The position numbers were made by a program, and so were the translations under genes. A DNA stretch of 64,000 bases from UBA6168 sp964423205 (GTDB taxonomy: Bacteria > Bacteroidota > Bacteroidia > Chitinophagales > Saprospiraceae): contig CAYRDX010000009.1 of the NCBI GenBank assembly GCA_964423205.1, forward strand, positions 1 to 64,000, read 5' to 3'. Every line of letters starts with the position of its first letter. Within the stretch, counting starts at the first letter, position 1. Positions 8,516 to 16,487 of this stretch are shown piece by piece. Below the pieces are notes generated by a model. The model did not search any database and had not been told where the DNA came from. It saw nothing but the letters and a program-made list of their open reading frames with translations.

Positions 8516-9661
8516 ATGATAACCCGAATTCAGGAAGAAAGAATCAAGTCCTATCTGGATAAAGGGAAAGCCATCATCGTAACCGGCCCGCGGCAAATTG
8601 GCAAGACAACCTTATTACAGGAAATAGCACGACAATTAGGACGAAAAACCTTGTGGCTCACTGGTGACGACCCTGTGACAAGGAACGTCCTGGAAAATGT
8701 CTCTCTTGGGCGCTTGCAGACCATCATCGGTGAACATGAAGTCGTGGTTGTGGATGAAGCACAGCGTTTGTTCAACGCCGGCCTGACTTTGAAATTGATT
8801 ACAGATCATATCAAGGACGTACAGTTGTTCGTTTCAGGTTCCTCTTCGCTCGACCTTGCAGCAGAGACAAAAGAAAGTCTGGTGGGCAGAAGGTATGAGT
8901 TCCCGCTATATCCAGTTTCATTCGGTGAGATGGTCAAACACCACGGTTACATTACTGAAAGGTCTTTGTTGGAGCACAGGATGATTTACGGTTATTACCC
9001 GGAGGTCGTGACAAGTGGGCCTGATGAAGGAATTAAGATACTCAATACCTTGTCGGACGGGCTGATGTACAAAGACTTGCTGACGCTCGACCAGCTTAAA
9101 AAACCTTCTCTTTTGGTCAAATTGCTGCAGGCCCTTGCCCTCCAGATTGGAAATGAAGTCAGTTACAATGAAGTAGCACAACTTATTGGTGCCGACCCGG
9201 TCACTGTCGAAAAATACATCGATTTGTTAGAGCAGTCTTTTGTATTGTTTCGCCTTCCATCATTAAGCCGGAATGTCAGAAACGAAATCAAGAAAGGCCG
9301 GAAAATATATTTTTACGATACCGGGATCCGCAATTCCATCATTAAGAACTTCAGTCCTCTGAATCTGAGGTTGGATACTGGTGCTTTGTGGGAAAATTTC
9401 CTGCTTGCCGAGCGGCAAAAACGCAACACTTATAGGGATTATTATTGTAACGCCTACTTTTGGCGCACAACAACCCAACAGGAGATTGACTACGTCGAGG
9501 ATAACAACGGCAAACTGTGTGCTTACGAATTTAAGTGGCAAACGCATAAGGAACCTCGTTTCCCAAAGACCTTTCTCGAAGCTTATCCGGAAAGTGAAAC
9601 GAAATATATTCACAGGGAAAACTTCGATGAGTTTGTCGGGCAGGAAGACGTTGTTCGTTGA
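8516..9661 (+). CDS. AAA-type ATPase with DUF4143 domain
   Basis: 381 residues. The N-terminal AAA_14 domain has Walker A GPRQIGKTT (residues ~24-32), Walker B VVVVDEAQ (~76-83) and a sensor-like LFVSGSSSL. The C-terminal DUF4143 part ends in a nuclease-like core (FWRTTTQQEIDYVEDNNGKLCAYEFKW) with the Asp/Glu-x-Lys pattern of PD-(D/E)XK folds. Such proteins are very common in Bacteroidota and archaea. Their role is poorly defined, with toxin-like, defence and mobile-element links proposed. The neighbours are housekeeping genes. It ends in a perfect hairpin. Confidence 0.9.
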   Translation: MITRIQEERIKSYLDKGKAIIVTGPRQIGKTTLLQEIARQLGRKTLWLTGDDPVTRNVLENVSLGRLQTIIGEHEVVVVDEAQRLFNAGLTLKLITDHIKDVQLFVSGSSSLDLAAETKESLVGRRYEFPLYPVSFGEMVKHHGYITERSLLEHRMIYGYYPEVVTSGPDEGIKILNTLSDGLMYKDLLTLDQLKKPSLLVKLLQALALQIGNEVSYNEVAQLIGADPVTVEKYIDLLEQSFVLFRLPSLSRNVRNEIKKGRKIYFYDTGIRNSIIKNFSPLNLRLDTGALWENFLLAERQKRNTYRDYYCNAYFWRTTTQQEIDYVEDNNGKLCAYEFKWQTHKEPRFPKTFLEAYPESETKYIHRENFDEFVGQEDVVR

Positions 9662-9663
9662 TA

Positions 9664-9699
9664 GTTGTTGGTTGTTAGTTCCAACTAACAACCAACAAC
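9664..9699. terminator. Perfect 17-bp hairpin between convergent genes
   Basis: GTTGTTGGTTGTTAGTT at 9664-9680, a CC loop, and its exact reverse complement at 9683-9699. It starts 3 bp after the stop of the ATPase gene and 18 bp before the end of dapD on the other strand, so it could terminate both transcripts. It lacks a U-run, and the TTGTTGG words also resemble the simple repeats seen elsewhere in the window. Confidence 0.6.
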
Positions 9700-9716
9700 C
9701 AACAACTAACACTCTT

Positions 9717-10532
9717 CTAAACCGACACATCATAATCCCTCAGCGCCGAATTCAACGACACCTTCTTATTCGTGCTTTCACTGCGTTTACCAATGATTAA
9801 TGCACAGGATACCTGGAATTCACCGGCAGGGAATTGCTTTGAATAAGTGCCGGGAATAACCACTGAGCGGGCGGGAACACGGCCTTTGTACTTAACAGGT
9901 TCAGAACCGGTTACATCTATGATATGGGTGGATTGGGTGAGTACCACATTGGCACCTAAAACGGCCTCTTTTTCTACCCTGACTCCTTCCACAACGATGC
10001 AGCGGGAACCAATAAAGGCATCGTCTTCGATGATACAAGGCGCTGCCTGTGGCGGTTCCAGAACGCCTCCAATGCCAACACCTCCGCTCAGGTGTACATT
10101 GCGGCCAATCTGAGCGCAAGAGCCGACTGTGGCCCAGGTATCAACCATGGTGCCACTGCCCACCCAGGCGCCAATGTTTACATAACTCGGCATCATAATG
10201 ACCCCTTTTTCCAAAAAAGCCCCATAGCGGGCTATGGCGTGAGGTACCACACGGACGCCTTGTGCGGCAAAATTTTTCTTGAGGGCAATTTTATCGTGAA
10301 ACTCAAAAGGAGGTGCTTCAATGGTTTCCATTTTCTGGATGGGGAAATAAAGTATGACAGCCTTTTTCACCCAGTCGTTCACTTTCCAGTCGCCATTGTC
10401 TGGTTCTGCTACGCGCAGTTCACCCACGTCTAGTTTGGCGACCACGCTTTTGATGGCATCCTGTACGAAATCTTTTTCCAACAGGCTGCGGTCGTCCCAC
10501 GCCTGATTTATAATTTTCTGAAGGTCTTGCAT
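9717..10532 (-). CDS. dapD: 2,3,4,5-tetrahydropyridine-2,6-dicarboxylate N-succinyltransferase
   Basis: 271 residues, the normal DapD length (~274). It transfers succinyl from succinyl-CoA to tetrahydrodipicolinate in the succinylase branch of lysine and diaminopimelate synthesis, in the cytosol. The sequence shows the N-terminal helical part (LQKIINQAWDDRS), VVPHAIARYGAFLEKGVIMMPSYVNIGAWVG, the left-handed beta-helix hexapeptide region (GSGTMVDTWATVGSCAQIG, DAFIGSRCIVVEGV) and the conserved VIPGTYSK...CALIIGKR end. It is third in a minus-strand run after deoC and the SPOR gene, although the 98-bp gap with simple repeats may separate them. No other lysine gene is adjacent. Confidence 0.97.
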   Translation of the reverse strand: MQDLQKIINQAWDDRSLLEKDFVQDAIKSVVAKLDVGELRVAEPDNGDWKVNDWVKKAVILYFPIQKMETIEAPPFEFHDKIALKKNFAAQGVRVVPHAIARYGAFLEKGVIMMPSYVNIGAWVGSGTMVDTWATVGSCAQIGRNVHLSGGVGIGGVLEPPQAAPCIIEDDAFIGSRCIVVEGVRVEKEAVLGANVVLTQSTHIIDVTGSEPVKYKGRVPARSVVIPGTYSKQFPAGEFQVSCALIIGKRSESTNKKVSLNSALRDYDVSV

Positions 10533-10630
10533 GTATTGTTTTTTTGCTGTTGGCTATTGGCGATTGGCTGCTTGCCCCTGCGGGGTTGGCTGTTGGCTCA
10601 AACTCCAAACTTCAAACTTCAAACTCCAAA
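10533..10630. repeat. Simple repeats and GC palindrome between dapD and the SPOR gene
   Basis: The gap is made of TTGGCTNTTGGC words, a TGCCCCTGCGGGGTTGGC palindromic unit at 10573-10590 and AAACTTCAAACTCC words. The 18-bp GC unit also occurs at 5439-5456 after another gene. It appears to be non-coding filler of the same style as the other gaps. Confidence 0.6.
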
Positions 10631-11029
10631 CTACTTAAGTAACTCTTCCGGCCTGATGTCGGTATCCTGAACAGGATAGGCAGCAGGGTAGTCGCGTTTG
10701 AGGAGGTACAATGTGCGCAGGGCTTCCCTTTTGGTGGCGAATGCTCCTGCCCTGATTTTATAATATGGTTTGGCATGCACCCAACTGGAAGCAACCCAAG
10801 GATATAGTGCTTGAAATTGGCTCAAGGCGTTTTCCATTCTTTGCCGATCGGTGGTGGCGAGAATTTGAACCCGCCATCCTTTCATGGTAGAAGAAGATTT
10901 GTTAATATCGATGAATCGCTGCATCAGTTGTGCAACCCGCGGGTCAACTGTTTCACGAATCTGACCCTGCGCATGTATAGCAGTTATACCAAAGACGGTG
11001 AAACAAAGGAGGATGAATATTTTTCGCAT
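10631..11029 (-). CDS. Secreted SPOR-domain protein
   Basis: 132 residues from the ATG at 11029 (an upstream in-frame ATG at 11044 adds MKNRA). MRKIFILLCFTVFGITAIHAQ is a signal peptide. Residues ~50-130 form a SPOR domain: GWRVQILATTDRQRMENALSQF ... PYYKIRAGAFATKREALRTLYLLKRDYPAAYPV. SPOR domains bind peptidoglycan denuded of stem peptides, typically at division sites, so a periplasmic cell-wall role is expected (family knowledge). It lies between deoC and dapD on the same strand. Confidence 0.85.
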   Translation of the reverse strand: MRKIFILLCFTVFGITAIHAQGQIRETVDPRVAQLMQRFIDINKSSSTMKGWRVQILATTDRQRMENALSQFQALYPWVASSWVHAKPYYKIRAGAFATKREALRTLYLLKRDYPAAYPVQDTDIRPEELLK

Positions 11030-11092
11030 AGCTCTGTTTTTCACAAAAATAGAGAATTGTCATGTTTTACAACTGATGGAAGAGGCAAAGTT

Positions 11093-11740
11093 TTAATTCG
11101 CAATGAGTTGTACGCCAACCGAGGTGCCGATTCTGTCAGCACCCGCAGCTACGAGTGCTTCTGCAAAATTTCTGTCGCGAATATCGCCGGACGCCTTGAC
11201 ACGGACTTCAGGAGGCAATATATTCCTGAGAAAACTTACCGATTCGATGGAAGCACCCGGTCCAATTACCCCTGAGGAGGTTTTAATAAAGTCAACTTCT
11301 GCAGCAACGGATAATTCACAAATGTGCCTGAGTTCATCCTCAGATAATTGAGCGGTTTCAACGATGAGTTTCAGAATTTTCCCTTTCATGTGGCACATAG
11401 TTACCATGGATTCTATTTCGTTTTTCACAGTACCCCATTGCTCAGATTTGATAGCACATAAGTTTACCATAGCGTCCACTTCATCGGCACCTTCGACAAA
11501 GGCCTTTTTCATCTCTTCAATTTTGGCAGCTACGTGACTGTAACCAAAGGGAAATCCGGCTACTGTCACTATGTTGACCGGCGCATCTTTAATAATACTT
11601 CTGGCAGTCTTGACAAAAAAAGGAGGAATGCAGACACCTGCAAACTGATGATTCAAGGACTCTTGGCAGTATTTAGCAACTTCATCTGGTCTTGATAAGG
11701 GGCTCAGAATAGTATGGTCAATTCGTTGGGATAAGTTCAT
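11093..11740 (-). CDS. deoC: Deoxyribose-phosphate aldolase
   Basis: 215 residues from the ATG at 11740. The longer frame back to 11824 adds a non-conserved leader, whereas MNLSQRIDHTILSP matches the usual DeoC start. It cleaves 2-deoxyribose-5-phosphate to acetaldehyde and glyceraldehyde-3-phosphate in deoxynucleoside catabolism. Key parts: EVDAMVNLCAIKSEQW, LKLIVETAQL, VDFIKTSSGV with the Schiff-base Lys, and VRVKASGDIRD with the second Lys. The usual KASGGI is KASGDI here, a minor change. The gene is the likely first cistron of a minus-strand run with the SPOR gene and dapD. Confidence 0.95.
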   Translation of the reverse strand: MNLSQRIDHTILSPLSRPDEVAKYCQESLNHQFAGVCIPPFFVKTARSIIKDAPVNIVTVAGFPFGYSHVAAKIEEMKKAFVEGADEVDAMVNLCAIKSEQWGTVKNEIESMVTMCHMKGKILKLIVETAQLSEDELRHICELSVAAEVDFIKTSSGVIGPGASIESVSFLRNILPPEVRVKASGDIRDRNFAEALVAAGADRIGTSVGVQLIAN

Positions 11741-12099
11741 CGGTGTAGTTTTTGATCGGTCCATGGTCATTCTCAGCTGAGGGTTGCTGAAAAGTGGCTG
11801 CAAATTACAGGAAAAAAAGGCCAAGGGTCAAATCAATTAATCACTCTTTGGGAAAAGTTTTTATTTACTAACATTCTACAAGTTGAGTTTTGTAGGGTTA
11901 AAATTTCAGGAACTTGATCGATAACCTGCTACAAAAAGTTCTGGTACAATGCTTTGTATTTTTTTACCCGAATGGCATTTGAAGTGAAAGGTATGGCGAT
12001 TCCGCGTGCCAATTTTTTATCAACATCAAATACGTGTTAATTAACATTTGTCGGGCCCACAACTTTTCCACATCAGGCATCTATCACCAGATTTCCTCG
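11741..12099. other. Divergent intergenic region between deoC and dnaB
   Basis: AT-rich divergent spacer that must contain promoters for both genes. No gene or strong repeat is seen. The TTG at 12048 opens a long frame into dnaB but encodes a non-conserved leader. Confidence 0.5.
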
Positions 12100-12107
12100 T
12101 AGCTTTG
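12100..12107 (+). promoter_or_regulatory. Candidate -7 box of dnaB
   Basis: TAGCTTTG matches TAnnTTTG exactly and lies 60 bp before the preferred dnaB start at 12168. No clear TTG box is seen at the expected distance upstream, so confidence is low. If real, it supports the ATG at 12168, because the longer frame would begin upstream of transcription. Confidence 0.35.
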
Positions 12108-12167
12108 TTGTGCATCCAATGGCCTTCAAATCAGAAGAAAACCAGCGCCAAAGATTACTTATTCGCC

Positions 12168-13712
12168 ATGTCAGAAAATAGCAATGCTCAAAAAAAAGTA
12201 AGGAACCTGAAATCCAACCCGAGAACCCGGGGTCAGATGGAGGGCCAATTGTCAGATTATGTATTCGGGAAAGTGCCACCCCAGGCTGTTGATATTGAGG
12301 AAGCAGTATTAGGGGCATTGATGCTGGATAAAGACGCCTTGCCTATCGTATTGGAAAATCTCAATCCGGAGAGTTTTTATACAGAAGCCAATCAGCTGAT
12401 ATACCGTGCGATGCGGCAATTGTTTGAGCGTTCCCATCCGGTTGATTTACTCACCGTAACAGAGGAATTGAAAAAGTCAGGCGACCTCGAAACGGTGGGT
12501 GGCCCTACATACCTCGTCAACCTGACGAACAGGGTTGCGTCCAGTGCCAATATTGAATACCACTCAAGGATCGTTTCGCAAAAGCATATCCAGCGTGAAC
12601 TCATCAGGGTTTCCACACAAATTATCAAAGATGCTTTTGAGGATACTACCGATGTTTTCGACTTGTTGGATGACGCGGAAAAGGAACTGTTCAATGTGTC
12701 GGAAAACAACCTGAGGCGGCAATACCACAGCATGGGTGAGTTGACGGCCAAGACTTACAAAATGTTGGAAGAGCTGAAAAATAAGAAAGATGGTTTAACC
12801 GGCGTGCCGACGGGTTTTACCAACCTCGACAGGCTGACTTCCGGTTGGCAATCTTCCGACCTAATCATCGTAGCTGCCCGGCCCGGCATGGGTAAAACCT
12901 CTTTTGTACTGTCATTGGCCTTGAATGCCGCAATGGATTTCCAAAGGCCCGTTGCTTTTTTTTCCTTGGAGATGGCGAGTACTCAGTTGGTGCAGAGGTT
13001 GATTTCTGTGCATTCCGAGATTGATGTGAGTAAGTTACGTACCGGTAAATTGCAGGAATATGAGTGGACACAGTTACACCACACCATCGAGAAATTGAGC
13101 AATATTCCGCTTTACATTGACGATACTCCGGGTATCAACATTTTTGAACTGAGAGCCAAATGTCGCCGCCTCAAAAAACAACAAAAAATTCAAATGGTAA
13201 TCGTGGACTATCTCCAGTTAATGAGTGGTGGCCCTGAAGCTTTCCGTTCTGCCAACCGGGAGCAGGAAATCAGTAATATTTCGCGTTCACTGAAAAGTAT
13301 GGCTAAAGAATTGGATGTACCGGTCATTGCCCTTTCGCAGCTCAGCCGTCAAACCGAAATCAGGGGAGGTTCCAAAAAGCCGCAGCTTTCAGACCTGCGG
13401 GAATCTGGTGCTATTGAGCAGGATGCAGACATCGTTTCTTTTATCTATCGACCGGAGTACTACGACATCTTTGAAGATGAAAAGGGAAATTCCAATAAAG
13501 GTGTTGCGGAAATTATACTGGCTAAACACAGGAACGGCCCAACTGATATGGTAAGGCTGCGATTTATCGACAAGTACACCAAGTTCACAAATTTGGATGA
13601 ATTCAATTTTGACAATTTATCGCCAACAGATTCATTTTCGCCACAACTCGAATCACAAGGAGTAATCAAACGGTCGTCGAAAATGAATGACGAAGAGGAA
13701 ATTCCTTTCTGA
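12168..13712 (+). CDS. dnaB: Replicative DNA helicase
   Basis: 514 residues from the ATG at 12168 (MSENSNAQKK). The upstream TTG at 12048 would add 40 unsupported residues. DnaB is the ring-shaped 5'-3' helicase at the replication fork. The N-terminal domain (PPQAVDIEEAVLGALMLDKDAL...FYTEANQLIYRAM) is followed by the RecA-like domain with Walker A ARPGMGKTS (Lys243), Walker B MVIVDYLQLMSG, ELDVPVIALSQLSR, and the motif LRESGAIEQDADIV. No intein or insertion is present. The C-terminus is variable and ends in DDEEEIPF. It is flanked by repeat-rich gaps and appears monocistronic. Confidence 0.97.
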   Translation: MSENSNAQKKVRNLKSNPRTRGQMEGQLSDYVFGKVPPQAVDIEEAVLGALMLDKDALPIVLENLNPESFYTEANQLIYRAMRQLFERSHPVDLLTVTEELKKSGDLETVGGPTYLVNLTNRVASSANIEYHSRIVSQKHIQRELIRVSTQIIKDAFEDTTDVFDLLDDAEKELFNVSENNLRRQYHSMGELTAKTYKMLEELKNKKDGLTGVPTGFTNLDRLTSGWQSSDLIIVAARPGMGKTSFVLSLALNAAMDFQRPVAFFSLEMASTQLVQRLISVHSEIDVSKLRTGKLQEYEWTQLHHTIEKLSNIPLYIDDTPGINIFELRAKCRRLKKQQKIQMVIVDYLQLMSGGPEAFRSANREQEISNISRSLKSMAKELDVPVIALSQLSRQTEIRGGSKKPQLSDLRESGAIEQDADIVSFIYRPEYYDIFEDEKGNSNKGVAEIILAKHRNGPTDMVRLRFIDKYTKFTNLDEFNFDNLSPTDSFSPQLESQGVIKRSSKMNDEEEIPF

Positions 13713-14162
13713 AACGAAGGAGTGAAGGGGTGAATGACTGAAGGGTTGACTGAGTGAATGAGGAACTCTGTGAACCTTAATGCTCTCCGTGGCTCCTTGG
13801 TAAACAATGAGTGAATGAGGACTTCTATGAACCTTTGTGTCCTCCAGATTTGTTTTTAGTTGAAATCCAGAGCTTTTTAACAAATAATCAAGGCGCTTTT
13901 ACCACCTTTGCAGCCAAATTGGCTATTATAGTTACTCGTTTTGAAAGTAGACTATCCAACTAAGGTGAGAGTTTTGGAAGTTGAGAATGGGCTTTGCTTT
14001 AATTATCTCAACTCTCAACCTCCTGAACCTGCTCAACTAATTGAGAAACCTTGAAAGTTTAAATTCATTTTTCAATTGGGCCAACTATGATACAAGTTAA
14101 TTAATCTACCCCAGGAACGTGATAAGGGCATTATCCCACATGATTTATTAAAATCCACTCTA
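13713..14162. repeat. Repeat-rich gap with GTTGAG and CTCCGTGG words
   Basis: No gene. 13718-13770 holds GAATGA/GAAGGG words; 13779-13850 contains GCTCTCCGTGGCTCCTTGGTAAAC, cognate to repeats at 16340-16475 and 59955-60030; 13970-14045 forms a loose inverted repeat of GTTGAGAA and CTCAACTCTCAAC words. Part of the pattern seen in most gaps of this window. Confidence 0.6.
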
Positions 14163-15413
14163 TTGAGTTTCGACGAATTTGGCTTAGCACCCTCCATTCT
14201 GGAAGGCCTGGCCGCAATAGGCTTTGAAACTGCCACCCCAGTACAGGAGTTGGCTATCCCGGTTGTGATGAACAAAAGGGATATACTGGCCTGTGCTCAA
14301 ACCGGAACCGGAAAAACTGCTGCCTTCCTGTTACCCATTCTGCATAGGTTAGTCGTGGAGCCAAACAATGGTGTTGACACCATCATTCTCGAACCCACCA
14401 GGGAATTGGCTATTCAGGTGGACCAACAATTGGAAGGATTGTCCTATTTCACCGATATCAGTTCTATAGCCGTTTATGGTGGCCGCGACGGCCAGTCCAT
14501 GGAGCAGGAAATGAAAGCCTTGAAGACAGGGGCGGACATTATAGTGGCTACGCCGGGACGTTTGCTTTCTCACCTGCAAATGGGGTACGTCAAGCTGGAT
14601 TCAGTCAGGCATCTTGTTCTCGATGAAGCCGACCGTATGCTGGATATGGGTTTCATTACCGATATCATGACCATCATCCACAAAATTCCGCGTAAAAGGC
14701 AGAATCTGTTGTTTTCAGCCACTATGCCTGATGAAATCAGGAAGTTTTCAAAAAACATTCTCAACAATCCTGCGGAAATCAGCATCGCCATTTCAAAGCC
14801 AGCCGATGGCATTATTCAGGGAGCATACATGGTCAATGAAAGTTCTAAAAACAAACTCATTGAACATCTCCTTAAAAGTCAGAATAACAAACAAAAGCGG
14901 GTCCTCATTTTTGCAAGCAGTAAAAAAAGCACCAAAGAACTCGCTGCCTATCTGACACGTAAGGGTTATCCCGCTGCCGACATTCATTCCGACCTCGACC
15001 AGCAACAACGTGAAAATACGCTGCTGGCATTCCGAAATAATTCTGTTCCTATTCTCGTAGCAACCGATGTCTTGTCCCGGGGAATCGACATCAGAGGTAT
15101 TGATGTAGTAATTAATTATGATGTACCCAGTGACCCGGAGGATTACGTGCACAGAATCGGCAGGACTGCCAGAGCCGACGAAACCGGTGTCGCCCTGACA
15201 CTGATCACCCGCCAGACGACCCGTAAGTTTCAGCGTATAGAAAAACTCACAGGAATGGCCGTGAAACGACTTCCTGTACCTTTTGAGCAGGAGGAAGATT
15301 CCGTTAATGAACAAAGGAGAGATTCCAGAAAAAAAAGATATCGCAGAAAACCATCCGGATCTGGACGCAACCATGCAAGGGGCAAAAAACCTTCCGGTAA
15401 TTCAAAGCCATAA
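14163..15413 (+). CDS. DEAD-box ATP-dependent RNA helicase
   Basis: 416 residues starting at a TTG codon. The upstream frame reaches the stop at 14088 without an ATG, and SFDEFGLAPSILEGLAAIGFETATPVQ is the conserved Q-motif start. It has motif I AQTGTGKTAA, Ia PTRELAIQV, Ib TPGRLL, II VLDEADRMLDMGF, III FSATMP, IV RVLIFASSKKS, V ATDVLSRGIDIRGID and VI HRIGRTARA. The C-terminus is a basic Arg/Lys/Gly tail typical of RNA-binding extensions in RhlE/CsdA-like helicases. It acts in rRNA maturation or RNA decay (family knowledge). The pseudouridine synthase gene starts 9 bp later, so the two form an operon with a shared ribosome-related role. Confidence 0.93.
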   Translation: MSFDEFGLAPSILEGLAAIGFETATPVQELAIPVVMNKRDILACAQTGTGKTAAFLLPILHRLVVEPNNGVDTIILEPTRELAIQVDQQLEGLSYFTDISSIAVYGGRDGQSMEQEMKALKTGADIIVATPGRLLSHLQMGYVKLDSVRHLVLDEADRMLDMGFITDIMTIIHKIPRKRQNLLFSATMPDEIRKFSKNILNNPAEISIAISKPADGIIQGAYMVNESSKNKLIEHLLKSQNNKQKRVLIFASSKKSTKELAAYLTRKGYPAADIHSDLDQQQRENTLLAFRNNSVPILVATDVLSRGIDIRGIDVVINYDVPSDPEDYVHRIGRTARADETGVALTLITRQTTRKFQRIEKLTGMAVKRLPVPFEQEEDSVNEQRRDSRKKRYRRKPSGSGRNHARGKKPSGNSKP

Positions 15414-15422
15414 CACAGGATA

Positions 15423-16298
15423 ATGGAACAGCATAAGCCAAATAAAAAGAAGACAGGGCCAAAGAAGCCTTTTCAACAATTCAAGCGCTCACCTTCTTCT
15501 CTCAGCAGGCCAGATACTACTCCTTTTTCCAGGAGGCCAAAAAAGGTAATTGAAAAAACCCAGGCTCAGGAAGAATCGCAAGGACCGGAACTGATGCGAC
15601 TAAATAAGTACATAGCCCATAGTGGAGTGTGCGCACGCCGTCAGGCCGCAGAATTTGTGAAGGCTGGCAAAGTAACAGTAAACGGGGCTATTGAAATCAA
15701 TCCTGGATATGTTGTTCAACCCGGCGACAAGGTGGCACTAAAAGGACAGCTTCTCAGAGTTGAGGAGAAAAGAGTTTACTTGTTAATGAACAAACCAAAA
15801 AATGTCATCACGACTGCAAGTGATGAAAGAGGAAGGAGAACTGTTTTGGATTTGGTTGGTAGAAAGGTAAAAGAACGGATTTTCCCCGTTGGGCGTTTGG
15901 ACCGCATGACTACTGGCTTGCTGCTCTTGACCAACGATGGTGAATTGGCTCAAAAGCTGTCTCATCCCAGTTATAAAGTCAGGAAATTTTACCACGTCAC
16001 CCTCGATAAGAGCGTGTCACAGGCTGATTTGGATAAAATCAGAACAGGAATAGAATTGGAGGATGGTATTGCAAAGGTTGACGGTGCAGACTACGTCGAA
16101 GGTGTAAAAAAAGAAGTTGGCATCGAATTGTATCTTGGAAAGAACCGCATCATTCGCCGCATCTTTGAATCATTAGGTTACGAAGTAATCAAACTGGACA
16201 GGACTTATTATGCCGGATTAACCAAGAAAGATATTGGTCGTGGCCGCTTCCGCCACCTCACCGAACAAGAGGTGATTATGTTGAAGCATTTCAGTTGA
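15423..16298 (+). CDS. rRNA pseudouridine synthase, RsuA/RluB family
   Basis: 291 residues. A basic, disordered N-terminus (residues 1-55) leads into an S4 RNA-binding domain (LMRLNKYIAHSGVCARRQAAEFVKAGKVTVNGA) and then the catalytic domain with MNKPKNVITTASDERGRRTVLDLV and GRLDRMTTGLLLLTNDGELA, where the Asp of GRLD is the catalytic residue. KNRIIRRIFESLGYEVIKLDR matches the family end motif. It isomerises uridine in rRNA; RluB modifies 23S U2605 in E. coli, and the exact target here is inferred. Operon with the upstream DEAD-box helicase. Confidence 0.93.
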   Translation: MEQHKPNKKKTGPKKPFQQFKRSPSSLSRPDTTPFSRRPKKVIEKTQAQEESQGPELMRLNKYIAHSGVCARRQAAEFVKAGKVTVNGAIEINPGYVVQPGDKVALKGQLLRVEEKRVYLLMNKPKNVITTASDERGRRTVLDLVGRKVKERIFPVGRLDRMTTGLLLLTNDGELAQKLSHPSYKVRKFYHVTLDKSVSQADLDKIRTGIELEDGIAKVDGADYVEGVKKEVGIELYLGKNRIIRRIFESLGYEVIKLDRTYYAGLTKKDIGRGRFRHLTEQEVIMLKHFS

Positions 16299-16487
16299 AA
16301 GGATTGAAGGATTGAAGGACTGAGGGATAGAATGAAAGGAACAGATTTATCTCCGTGGTTCTTAGTGCTCTCCGATTCTCCGTGGTAAAAAATAAGGACT
16401 GAAGGATTGAATACCTGGCACAGCATTTTCTCTGTGGCCCTCCGTGCTCTCCGATTCTCCGTGGTAAAAAAAACTCGACCCTAAAAA
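16299..16487. repeat. CTCCGTGGT word repeats
   Basis: Contains GAAGGATT words and two copies of a unit reading CTCTCCGATTCTCCGTGGTAAAAAA (16369-16391 region and 16447-16470). Related words occur at 13779-13850 and 59955-60030. It lies between convergently oriented genes. Nothing coding was seen. Confidence 0.6.

Noticed and set aside
12048..12167. Extended N-terminus of DnaB starting at TTG 12048
   Set aside because: The 40 extra residues are not conserved DnaB sequence, and a TAnnTTTG box at 12100 lies inside the extension. The ATG at 12168 fits the family start.
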